DNA of 64,000 nt from positions 371,720 through 435,719 of the forward strand of contig MU119223.1 of NCBI GenBank assembly GCA_014904845.1, given 5' to 3'. A program made the translations under genes and the position numbers. The notes under the pieces were generated by a model. It did no database searches and had not been told where the DNA came from. It worked only from the letters and a program-made list of their open reading frames with translations. Positions 33,620 through 43,515 of this stretch are shown in pieces. The stretch comes from Acephala macrosclerotiorum. Its lineage: Eukaryota > Ascomycota > Leotiomycetes > Helotiales > Mollisiaceae. Numbering within the stretch: the first letter of the stretch is position 1; each line of letters begins with the position of its first letter.

Positions 33620-34243
33620 AATATTCGCAGATGCTGAATTTGACCTTCAAGGAGGAAGAAAGCAGACCTCTGTTCTGCAGCCTCGTCGTCTTTTAAACGA
33701 TTATACGACCACGTTTCATCTTCCACGACAGTCCATAAAGTATCTCGTCGAAAACTCTGGGCTGTTGGAGAAAACAATATCTCCTCTTTCTCTTCTTTGC
33801 GCAAACTACGCTTGCTAAGAGACCGGAACAGTCGCTTCATTTTTGCATTGTAGAAAAGATAGTGATCAGGCTCTAGACTTGGACGAAAAATCAAGGTGGG
33901 CGGTTGATGCAGTCGCTGGCGGAGCCTTGCCCTTTACACATCGGTATGCTGAAGCGAAGCCTCACTGCAGGCCTTCGGTCTGCTGGCTTATCTGAGACAT
34001 CGAGTGGATTCCAAACAATCTTTTGCGCGAGGCTGCAGAAAGAATTATGTTTTATCGCTGCTACGCATCGCGAAGTTTCGGCCTTTTCGAGCTTCCGGCA
34101 GCTGTCCACCGAACAATAGACCCACCGCATTGGTTCAAAAGCAACAAGATCTTACAATTTGACGATCTAGAAGCTTCGAAACCCGTAAAGTCGTTTGCTA
34201 GACTTCGTACAGACGAGGACCATCGGTCAGGCCTCGACAACGC
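33620..34243. other. Spacer, no supported gene
   Basis: About 620 bp upstream of the RBR gene. Frames on both strands at 33891-34256 are short and unrecognised. Confidence 0.4.
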
Positions 34244-34744
34244 TCAATCTGGCTGATGTCTGAATGGCACCTGTGCTTCCAATGCTAGCCTCTCAGACTC
34301 CAAATACCATGCTTCTAGATAGCTACTTGGTTCGCCATCATCCCCAAGTTCCATTTTCTTCAACATCTCCTCATAATGTTGACCTGCCTTGATTCCTTCA
34401 CCAAACGACATCGGGATGTCCGGGCATTATTCCACATGCTCATAGAAGATCGCCCCGAGAGATTTCAATGCCGCACATCTTTCGTCCATCGTAAAGGCCA
34501 TCGAGGCCTTCGACCAGTCCCGAGGCGCATCACCTGGCAGTGGAAAATACTGATTCGATGATTTGAGGACCCAAGCACCACCACTCGAAGAATAGCCAAC
34601 ATGGAGATTAGGTGAGTAATGATATCCGTAAGCTACCTCGTCGTTGGCACGGTAGTGCTTCTCGTAGAAGTTCCAACTCGTCCACCATCGTGCTCCGAGT
34701 CGCAACATTTGGAAAACGAAAGCATCCTCCTCAGAAGAGTCCAT
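34244..34744 (-). pseudogene. Conserved fungal small protein broken by one in-frame stop
   Basis: The frame from the ATG at 34744 runs 105 codons (MDSSEEDAFVFQMLRLGARW, then MDERCAALKSLGAIFYEHVE) to TAA at 34429-34427, then continues open in the same frame for 60 more codons to TGA at 34246-34244 (CPDIPMSFGEGIKAGQHYEE and on). The part after the stop is as coding-like as the part before it, and I recall the family as continuing through this junction with a segment starting at a Cys/Pro/Asp-rich turn. One nonsense change (CAA to TAA would do) explains the structure. Stop-codon readthrough or a sequencing error are the alternatives. Function is unknown; the MEER(C)-type motif and C-terminal acidic helix are typical of small uncharacterised proteins in this group. 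Confidence 0.6.
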
Positions 34745-35598
34745 GGAACGCGTTGCTTCTTCTGGTCGTGAAAGACCGAGTCATGCTTATTCGACTCCTG
34801 CAAAGTATCCGAATATGACGCTTCCAGAGGACGGATACGCGATTATTCTACAAGCCGAGTAAAGCAATTCTGTTCGTGGGAGGTCTTCCACAACAATGAC
34901 CGTAGATTGAATAGTGTGATGAACCCCGCGCGATCTTGCTAGGAAGCTATAGAAGATTAAAGCGATGCCGATATGAAGATGTGTTTGGTTGACCATCATT
35001 GAGCTCACCGGACTTCTGGACTTCTCAAATCATAAGAGCAAGGGCGTTCTCAAAACGAACACACTTCTGGTCCAACTGTTGGTTTGGCTCCGCTAGGATT
35101 TGCCATTGGCCACTTGGTTCTGCAAATGCTCAAGCGGCCAATGCACATGAAAAATCGAAGGCAACTGCAATCTTGTTCCAATTTGAGAACTGCTTTGGTA
35201 ACAAATGGGTGTCGTTGATTCTAACGATATTAGAAACGGTCGAGTAGGAGGAAATCAAACCAAGACAGAAAATACTTCCGGGGTGGATGACACACACTCT
35301 TAAACAGCACCCAAAGGTCAAGATTATCATCACCGACATTCTGAACTACTATTCGGACAAGATGTTGATACAAAGGATTAAGAAAGAAAATCTCTAAGGT
35401 GTTGATGTTTCTGCTAAGGGAGAAACTCCGGGAGCAAACATCCCAGACTTCCAGCTTTGTGCCTCGGCATCTTTGATAGGGAAGCTTACTGATATCGCAC
35501 TACCCCGGATATCAAAGACAACAGTCTACAAAGCTCTCTCACTTCATTTCTTTCTCTTCATTCCATTTTTCTCTCTATTCAGTTGTATTTTTGTCAAA
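34745..35598. other. Spacer, no supported gene
   Basis: About 850 bp, partly the upstream region of the SDR gene, which ends with a pyrimidine-rich stretch (TTTCTCTCTATTC near 35570). No recognisable coding sequence. Confidence 0.4.
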
Positions 35599-36495
35599 AT
35601 GGAGGTCTCCAATCTCTTCAATGTCAAGGTAGTCCCCTCAGGATACTCCCTCCAACTCAGATACGGATTGCTGACGGCATCGACAGGATAAAGTCGTCCT
35701 GGTGACTGGCGGAGCCAAAGGAATTGGCAGAATGATATCAGAAGGATTCGTCGCAAATGGAGCAAAAGTCTACATATCCTCTCGAGACGCCAAAGCCTGC
35801 GAGCAAGCCTGCAAGGAGCTCAATGCCCTCGGTACAACCCCTCTTCCCTCCATCACAGCAACCACAATTCACACCTCATAGGCAAAGGCTCCGCACACTC
35901 GATCCCCGCCGACTTCTACAAACTCGAAGACTGTAAACGAATGGTCGAAGAACTGAAGAAACGCGAAACGAAACTCCACGTCTTGGTCAACAACTCAGGA
36001 TCGAACTGGGGAGCACCATACGATGAATTCCCAGACAGTGCTTGGACGAGAGTCCTCACACTCAATTTGACTCGAGTCTTCACTATTACACAAGCTCTTA
36101 CACCTCTCCTCGAAGCTGCATGCACGCCCGAGGATCCGTCGCGGATCATCAACATTGGCTCTGTAGATGGAATCCGAGTTCCTTCATTGGAGACATTCTC
36201 ATACTCGGCATCGAAAGCTGGATTGCATCAATTGTCTAGGGTTTTGGCGAATCATTTGGGGAAGAGGAATATTACGAGTAATGTGCTTGCCTGTGGACCG
36301 TTCGAGAGTAAGATGATGGCGGAAACATTGAAGAACTTCGGAGAGGCTATCAAGGAGGGAATTCCGCTTGGAAGGATTGGCACACCACAGGATGTTGCTG
36401 GAGCATGTCTGTTCTTGAGTGGAAGGGCGGGAAGTTATGTCAATGGTGCTGTTATTGCCCTTGACGGTGGGAGTCTTATTGGAAGTAAATTGTAG
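35599..36495 (+). CDS. Short-chain dehydrogenase/reductase (SDR)
   Basis: Exons 35599-35628, 35687-35831 and 35882-36495 join in frame to 262 residues. This is a classical NAD(P)H-dependent oxidoreductase. The tiny first exon encodes MEVSNLFNVK and its phase-0 joint restores NVKDKVVLVTGGAKGIG. The Rossmann cofactor motif TGGAKGIG is at residues 17-24 and the NNSG motif at about 95-98. The catalytic set is Ser152 (NIGSVDG), Tyr166 and Lys170 (YSASK). The C-terminus has the usual NGAVIALDGGSLIG. The closest recalled group is the RhlG-like or 3-oxoacyl reductase-like SDRs of fungi, but the substrate cannot be named. All catalytic residues are present, in contrast with the damaged genes on both sides. 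Confidence 0.9.
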
Positions 36496-37121
36496 GTTTG
36501 GGGGAGCACACTGGCGTCGGTGGTGGCGGGCGGAGCGGGGTGGGTTGGTATATACTACGTATGATGAATGTCCGGAATAGGTTTATGATATAAACAGGAT
36601 CATGAATATTCGCTTGTCCCATCTTTCGGTTGGACATTCAAAGAGTTGTTGTTGGAACATTTGGGACATCCATGGAAGGACATTGTTCGTCTCAGCGTGA
36701 GATGTTCCTTTCAAATTCATCAGAAATTAAACTTTTGTCTTTTTGCTCTACTCTCCCCAAGCTGACGTAAAGCCTTATTATTAGACCTCTCCAAGAAGCA
36801 TCATATGGGACTAGTTTTCCTGTCCGGATACCGGCAAAAAGTGAGCTAATTTCAAATGATCTAATTAGGAAAGATCCCTTCGCACCCCTCGTAAGGCTGC
36901 AACGAACCATAAAGCTTCTTTTCTTTCTCGCTGATCTCTTCCGTCCTTCGTGTCAATTTTCAGGCTGAGCGCAACCAAACCCGGCGTTCAAAGAGAAAAT
37001 TTGCACCGAAGGAGAGCAATCCAATCTTTCGCTTGAGCCCCTATTTCCTCGCGAGCGGACGATTCGCCACACCACCATTGAAGAAACTCTCTCCTCCTCT
37101 GACACCAACCAATCCACAATA
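36496..37121. other. Spacer, no supported gene
   Basis: About 625 bp. It contains several TGGGACA/GGACATT-type short motifs near 36615-36690 but no coding frame. The last part is the C-rich upstream region of the next gene. Confidence 0.4.
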
Positions 37122-37756
37122 ATGGCAACCCTCGAAGTCCCCCGAATGCAAGCCCTAGTTGGCCTCTCGATAATGTCCTTCTGCACCCTCGCCTTTCACG
37201 CTTGTTCCCGCTCCCTCTATACCATCTCCTCACCTCCCTCCTCCATCCCCTGGCCACCAACCCAACCTTCCACTCTCACACCCTCAGAACTCAGCACCAT
37301 AATGACAGCAATAGAATCCCTCTCACAAACAATCAGCTCAGTGAACATCTCCCTCCACCACGAATTTTCCTCCCTTCAAAAGTTGGAGCTTGGGGTGAAC
37401 GCGTCCCTTAAACTATAGGCCCAAACGACGCAATAATCATTGGGGATTCTTTGATTGTCATGTTTTGGATTATAGGAATGGTGGTTACGTGTAATGGGAC
37501 GTATAAGATATCTCAAGCTTTTTTGTTGAAGGTGTTGTTGATGGCGGTTTGGTGTGCGAATTTGGGATTGATTTTTGTGGTGTTGGGGACGGAGGGGAGG
37601 AGGTGGTATGTTTATGTTTTGGCGACGGTGTGGCCGATGCAGATTGTTATGGGGGTTAGGGTTTTAGTGGTTGGGGAGAGGGAGGTTGTGAGGGTTGAGG
37701 GGAGGGTGGATGAGAAAGGGAAGGAGAGGAAGGATGAGGGGGAGAAGAAGTCTTGA
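37122..37756 (+). pseudogene. Membrane protein gene with a probable frame break and stop
   Basis: The first frame (37122-37418) starts MATLEVPRMQALVGLSIMSF with one membrane segment, followed by a Pro/Ser-rich loop and an amphipathic helix (AIESLSQTISSVNISL). The second frame (open after TAA at 37409-37411, to 37756) holds NDAIIIGDSLIVMFWIIGMV, further membrane segments with LLKVLLMAVWCANLGLIFVV, and a charged tail ending DEGEKKS. Together they look like one protein with about four membrane segments, but they are in different frames. I found no donor in the needed phase: the only phase-1 GT in the first frame lies far upstream. A one-base shift near 37390 plus a CAA-to-TAA type stop would explain it. 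A cryptic intron remains possible. Confidence 0.45.
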
Positions 37757-38136
37757 AGGCAGTTTCATTCAATGCAAAACTTTAACTCTGATTAATAATC
37801 AGAACCTGTTGCTTTATCTTCTGATTTTTGTTTCGGCCATTGATTTGCGAACCAACAAGTAGAGTTGTAGCTCGATGTACCATAATTTAGCAAAAATTTA
37901 ACCTCCAAAGGACGACCTCAATGTCAAGCAAGCCCGCGCGCAATTCCTTCACTTTGTAGATTCCCAGATACTGCGATTTCTCATATACTTCTACTCACTT
38001 CCCATCACCTTGAATTGTAGCTCCAGTGGAGATATCAACCATCTTCCGCACACTTCCCTTCGTCGTACCAGTAACAAGACCCTTTTCGAATCGTCAAGCT
38101 TAGGTTTCTCTCCCCATCTTGTCCCGAAAGTGAGCT
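37757..38136. other. Convergent 3' spacer
   Basis: 380 bp between two convergent genes. A minus-strand frame here (38188-37991) contains VELTFGTRWGEKPKLDDS, which may be a frameshifted C-terminal tail of the neighbouring 2EXR gene. Confidence 0.4.
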
Positions 38137-39240
38137 CTACGCTGGACAATTGATCTTCTCGCACCTTGAAATGTCGTAAGCGCGCCATTCACTGACATTC
38201 TCTTGCATAGCATCCGTGATAGCAACTTCATCCCCGAACTTTGGGATGTCAGATTGGCAAGCTTTGCCATGAGAGATCATCTCTATCAAGTCATTGATAT
38301 TAAGTTCCTCAAGGACTGTGTAGTCTATGGAGTCCGTTTCAACCAGTATGAGGCATCCGCGATCATCAAGTCTAGATAGCAATTGACAATTATAGGGAAA
38401 TCCTCTAATATCGACAAAGTCGATGAGAGAAATTGGGCTTATATCGTCAGTGTCTATGTCATTATGAACGAGTACAAAGATAAACCTTTCGATATGCTTG
38501 AAGATTTTTAACAAATTCAACGTCCGGGTTTGATAGAAATTGGTCCTAGTATCAGGTGGAGCCAGTGCCAACTGATTGACCTTTTGACCCGAGACCGCTA
38601 GGTCCAAAGGTCTAAACGTGCCCTGCTCTAGGGAAGCGGATACGTCCTCGTGATCGAAGTGAGAGTCATACCGGTCTAAAAAGGTCTTCCAATCAAAGTA
38701 TAATGTGTCGGTCTCGAAGTTGAACCAGATGTTATCCCACGCACCACCAGCCTTGAAAATTCGAGTATAATGTGCAGACACTATTTCGAAAGACTCGTGA
38801 CAGACCGATTTGATTTCCGGCGCTGAGCAATTCGAGTGATACCGACCAGGTGGCCTTCCTTGTATGTTGTACTCTCGGAATCGTAAAAAGTCCTGCCGGT
38901 GATAGCATAGTGCATGTCTTCACGACTCTGATCCATGCAGATCTCTTTTTGATAAACCGAATTTGACGTCGTAGTTGTTCGGCCACTCTTCGCGGTGCTC
39001 ATCCTCCCGTTCTCCAATGGTCTTTTTCAGCGCCTTCTGCTTGACACAGAAAACTCTCGGGCCCGGCAGCGCAGCTTCCCATATCATCAATCGTATCTCC
39101 TTTGGCAGCTTGGGAAAGAGGGTGAAGCATGGTTCGGAGGAAGGGCCGCAGGTAGGCTCGGAGGTAAGCTTTGAGGTAGCTTCGGAGGCAGCTCCGGAGG
39201 TTGCGTCTGCCATGGCGTCTAATGGGGACTGAGGTGACAC
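38137..39240 (-). pseudogene. 2EXR-domain protein broken by an in-frame TGA
   Basis: From the ATG at 39240 the frame encodes an Ala/Ser/Thr-rich lead, then the diagnostic 2EXR opening FTLFPKLPKEIRLMIWEAAL with PGPRVFCVKQK. It stops after 106 codons at TGA 38922-38920. The same frame then continues open for 261 codons, with CSAPEIKSVCHESFEI and AWDNIWFNFETDTLYFDW, exactly the order seen in 2EXR proteins (a large, poorly understood fungal family). A single nonsense change is the simplest explanation; CGA to TGA would do. An intron removing the stop was looked for: candidate GT...AG pairs did not keep the frame. The end at 38137 may also be shifted, since a plausible tail lies in another frame just downstream. 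Confidence 0.65.
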
Positions 39241-39625
39241 GGAAGGCGGGGTAGCGGGGTCGTTGTTCTTGCTTGCTATGTTTGCAGGCGATTATCTCTC
39301 GTTGGTACAATCAACGAAGATACCAATGGAATGCAGCAGATGGTGGATGGTCTGTAGTGGAAGCTATGACGCTTTGTAGTTCGGGTGGTTCGCGATGTTG
39401 AGGTGTTTGGAAGAAGGTCGAGCTCGGGAAACGCGTTGAGAAGGAGCGTTGCGCGGTATCACGTGCAACTCAGGTAGGTAGCGATATATCGTGAGAATCG
39501 AACCTGGCGCATCATCTCGAGGAGATAATTTTGAAGTTTGAGCTAGACAAGCAATGAAATTCAGCAAGTCATGATGCGCCTCCGCTTTGGTACATAAATT
39601 TAAATACCCACGTTCCCCTCACCAA
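39241..39625. other. Upstream region of the 2EXR gene
   Basis: About 385 bp between the start of the 2EXR gene and the foldback-like element. No supported gene. A sequence at 39494-39509 resembles a tRNA T-loop but has no accompanying tRNA. Confidence 0.35.
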
Positions 39626-40031
39626 AGCTCTACAATCTCGCTATCAAATGACTTATCTTAACTTTGAGTTTCTTGCAACTAACAAGCAATAGGGCTTTCC
39701 AAAATCTTGGGGTAGTTAATCAAACAAATAATACGGCGTGAGATACGAATCTTTAGATTCTGACGCTCATATATGCATTTGAATGCTGCCCGGGATTCGG
39801 GTGGACGTTATTCAAAACGGCATTCGGTGTGAGACAGGTTTCTTCGGATTCTGACACGCACAAACTCTGCCCGGGATACGGGTGGACAATGTTCCCAATC
39901 AACATGCGGCTTGAGATAGGTTTCTTCGGATTCTGACGCTCGCGAGTTAACCTACATTGGTGGCTGTCTTTGACTCTGTAAGTAAAAACTTTCATTTCAT
40001 CCAAAAAATTGATAGCGAGATTGTATGAGCA
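39626..40031. mobile_element. Possible small foldback element with inverted ends
   Basis: The left end at 39627-39647 reads GCTCTACAATCTCGCTATCA. The right end at 40009-40030, read on the minus strand, is GCTCATACAATCTCGCTATC, an imperfect 21-22 bp inverted match. The interior carries the 85-bp tandem repeat listed separately and no coding frame. The size of about 405 bp and lack of genes fit a non-autonomous foldback or MITE-like element. No target-site duplication was confirmed. Confidence 0.45.
39734..39946 (+). repeat. 85-bp tandem repeat, about 2.5 copies
   Basis: Copies at 39734-39817, 39818-39902 and a partial one at 39903-39946. Each has (G/T)GAGA, about 15 bases, GGATTCTGAC, then CTGCCCGGGATNCGGGTGGAC containing a CCCGGG palindrome. 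The copies differ at many positions, so the array is not recent. Confidence 0.8.
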
Positions 40032-40210
40032 TTAAAATTGTTTCCTCAACATTGACTCCTTAGTCTCTCTGAAGAATTTCTTCGAGGCTTCATCTTTTTG
40101 CTACCACAAATAAAGCCATGAGCCAGCTCAGAACCTTGAAATTTCATTCCACATTTCTGTGCACATCCCCCCTCCAACCGACTTTTAGATTTAAATAAAC
40201 ATTTCGACAT

Positions 40211-40466
40211 CACAAAAGCTCTACAATCTTGCTGTCAAATTGAATCTCAACGTTGGATGACCTCGACTAACAGCTAACAGACTACCTTGGTGAATCATCT
40301 GCAGCGCAGGTTCCTTCACCCTCACCGTCTGCATATAACAGGCGTGAACCAATTAAGAAATAGTCAATCAATGCAGTGACCACCCACTATTGACCTCATT
40401 CTATAGAAGGGGTTTACTCATCTAATCAAATTATGGCGTGAGACAAAGATCTTCGGATTCTGACAA
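40211..40466 (+). repeat. Second, diverged copy of the foldback-like element
   Basis: GCTCTACAATCTTGCTGTCA near 40218 matches the left end of the element at 39627 with few changes. At 40433-40466 follows ATGGCGTGAGAC and CTTCGGATTCTGAC, matching the 85-bp repeat unit. The same order of landmarks as in the first copy indicates a duplicated element. No matching right end is seen before the synthetase gene at 40562. Confidence 0.5.
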
Positions 40467-40561
40467 GAGGCAATTCCAAGAACGAAATTCACAATAACTA
40501 TGATAAAGCAGCATACGAAACCATTTAATGATTACCATAACCTCATCCCATCTCCACAAAT

Positions 40562-42925
40562 CTACAACTTCGCCCTCGCCTCAGTAGCCTTATGCAACTC
40601 CCCACCCCTCTCCGCAAAGTACTCTTTGATCTTCCCCCTTGCCACCTCCACCACACCCGCATCCTCCACCGTAGCCGGAACCTGAACCTCCTTATCAAAC
40701 TCCTCATGCACCGCATTCTCCACCAACTCTCTCAATACCCTTCTTAGCGTCTTGCCTGAACGTGTTTTTGGAATCATGCCTTTGCCTTGGATCATGCCGC
40801 CGAGGGAGGCGATGGCGCCGATTTGGGTTCGGACGAGTTTTTGAACTTCGGAGAAGAAGGCGTCGGAGGGGCTGCTCAACAAATAAATTAGCACTCTAGA
40901 AAGATAGCTTTGGAGAGAAGTATCTGGTGTCAAGAGCTGTCTCGAGAGCATGCATGCAAACGAGTTGTCTTAGCTCCCAAGACAGCTCCTAGCCCGGAGC
41001 GCTCATACAAAAGACTTGAAAATTAGTATGATAATAATACGTACATGGCAGAGGAGGGGTGGTCGGGTGTGGAGAGGGTGACGAAGGCAAAGGGGAGGTG
41101 GCCTTTCAAGGCGTCGGGGATGCCGACTACGCAGCATTCGGCGATGGTGGGGTGAGAGGAGATGGCTTGTTCGATCGAACCTGTTTTGGAAGCATTGGTA
41201 AAATGATCTGATGCTACGGGAAGGATACGAGGTGGACATACCTGTGCTAAATCGATGGGCAGCGACGTTGATGATATCATCTGACCTCGACATAACGTGA
41301 ATATATCCATCGAGATCAATCATCCCCGCATCTCCGGTATCAACCCATTGCCCCTCGAATCTCTTCAAATAACCTTTGTAAAACCGCTCTTCGTCTTGCC
41401 ATAGAGTTCTAAATCCGGTTGGAGCAAGTGGCATAGCGAGCACGATGTTTCCCATCTTTCCTTTCTCGACTTCCTTCCCTGAGTCGTCGACTATCCGGAC
41501 ATCGAAGCCTGGCATGGCCTTACCTGCACTACCAGGTTTGATACCTAATGGCTCGACTTCCCGGTTCTGGGTCTTGCGGTCCTTACCTGCATGAGGTACG
41601 AGTGCAATACCTGAGATGGGGGATCCTGATTCGGAGGACCACCAATTGTCAATTACGCTCGCTCCATCTGCTCCGTATTGTTTTAGCAGCTTTTGGTACA
41701 TTGTGACGATACTTGGTTCTGATCTCTCGCCAGCAAGGAATAAAGCTTGTAGGCTCTTCAGACCACCTCTCTGACCGATCTCCTTGAACAGATTGTTCTC
41801 TGGGTCATCTCTTCGAATCGCTCTCAGTGCCGTCGGAGCTGTGAAAAGAGTGTTGACCTTATATTCTTCAATGATCCTCCAGAAAGTACCAGCGTTGGGT
41901 GTACCAATAGGCTTGCCTTCGAAGAGAACTGTAGCTGCACCTGTGAGAAGTGGTGCGTATAGGATATATGAATGTCCTACAACCCAACCGATATCTGAGG
42001 CGCAGAACATGACATCTCCTGGTCCGTGGATACCAAATAGATAGCTGATTGACAAGTGAAGTCCCACTGCATGGCCTCCAGCTTCTCGTAGGACACCCTT
42101 TGGAAGACCTGTCGTTCCAGATGTGTAGATGATATAGACTCCGTCGCTAGACTTGACCGGCACGCAGTCTGCTTTCAGCCCTCTGCCGCTGGCGCTCTTC
42201 ACCATTCGTTGCCAATTCCGCTGCCCGTTGTTCTTGTCCACAGCGTCCCACCGGAGTTGGTCTCGTTGCCAGATAATGGTCTTTGCGGGCTTATGAGAAG
42301 AGAGGTCAATTGCTTTTGTGATAAATGGCTTGTACGCCATAGGTGGCTTAGCACCATCGATTCCACACGATGCAGTGAGGATAGCAACCGGTTTCGAAGC
42401 CTCAATCCGCTGAGCCAAAGACGCGGGTGCGAATCCGCCAAACACAACTGCATGTATTGCACCAAGTCTTGAGATGGCGAGTGTGCCAATAAGCGCAGCG
42501 GGGATCATAGGCATATATATCAAAACCACATCTCCCTTCTTAACGCCCTCCTCCCTCAGCACACCTGCGAATGTCTCCACCTCTTTCAGTAACTCCTTAT
42601 ATGTGATCTTCCGTTTCGACTTCGTGACGGGACTATCCCATATGATAGCTGTATGGTCTCCATGTCCCGCCTCAACATGGCGATCAACGCAATTGTAACA
42701 GGTGGAGATCTCGCCGTCTGGAAACCATTCCCAATGGTCGTGTTCAACGCCGGATTTTAGAGACTTCGATACGCGGGTGAGGGTAGAACTGGGCTTCTTG
42801 TGCCAGGAGAGGTGGGAGGCTTGTTCTGCCCAGAAGGATTCGGGGTCGGTGAGGGAGTGGTGTTGGACTTCGTCTTGGGGGTGGGAGGACATTTCTAATT
42901 GCTGTGAATTGTTAGCAGATGCCAC
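40562..42925 (-). CDS. AMP-forming acyl-CoA synthetase (ACSS3/propionyl-CoA synthetase-like)
   Basis: Exons 42925-41242, 41180-41045 and 40871-40562 give 709 residues, or 698 from the ATG at 42892, which fits the family start better. The enzyme activates a short-chain acid (acetate, propionate or similar) with ATP and CoA. The acetyl-CoA-synthetase N-terminal domain is visible ([19 protein letters not shown], then [20 protein letters not shown]). The P-loop-like motif is [20 protein letters not shown]. Later come [12 protein letters not shown], the hinge region [20 protein letters not shown] and [14 protein letters not shown]. The C-terminal lysine motif is [16 protein letters not shown], where the Lys after SG is the expected catalytic and acetylation-regulated residue. 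Both introns keep the frame. No peroxisomal SKL-type tail is seen (it ends EARAKL), although AKL at the end could serve as a weak PTS1. Confidence 0.9.
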
Positions 42926-43489
42926 GAATTACAATTGGCTTCACACCTTTCTTGAAAACAGTAAACTTCGAGTCACTCTATCGCAATTGCTTTCAACAGC
43001 TGGCAGGCACCCAAGCTATTTACTTCTAGATTTTGCAGGAAGTCAATGCCGAGGTATCGCGAGGAATCTGTTGAGAATGAGACAAAAGGAAACACCACAG
43101 CCCGACTTCGGTCCTGAGAAAGAGAGTGAATTATATTAAGAGATACCTATGACGATGACCGAGGGTATTTCTTCGGACTGCAGGATGCTGCACGGCTTCA
43201 AGTGAGGTCCAATTGTCGAGCTCCGAAGCTTCCCCGCCCCCCCCAGCTTGTGCTCCACCGGCAAGCGCCCGTTTCTCCGCAAACCTTGGCGACATAAACG
43301 TGACTTGATTGTCTATTTTTATCTGGTATCTACAAATCTATTCACGTTGTTCATTCGTGTTAAACCGAACGCGTATTACATAGACTCTCCTCAATTAGAT
43401 TGATCTTTGCTATCAAGAGATGTAAAGTACACCTAGAATCACGTGATACACGAGCATTTCGAACAGTCTAATTCTCTCTCTCTTCACCC

Positions 43490-43515
43490 TTTTTTTTTTT
43501 TTTTTTTTTTTTTTT
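43490..43515 (+). repeat. 26-base poly-T tract followed by C5
   Basis: An uninterrupted T run preceded by a CT-rich stretch and followed by CCCCC. It is a homopolymer microsatellite, or the tail of an old retroposed copy read on the other strand; no adjacent SINE or LINE body is seen. Confidence 0.9.
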
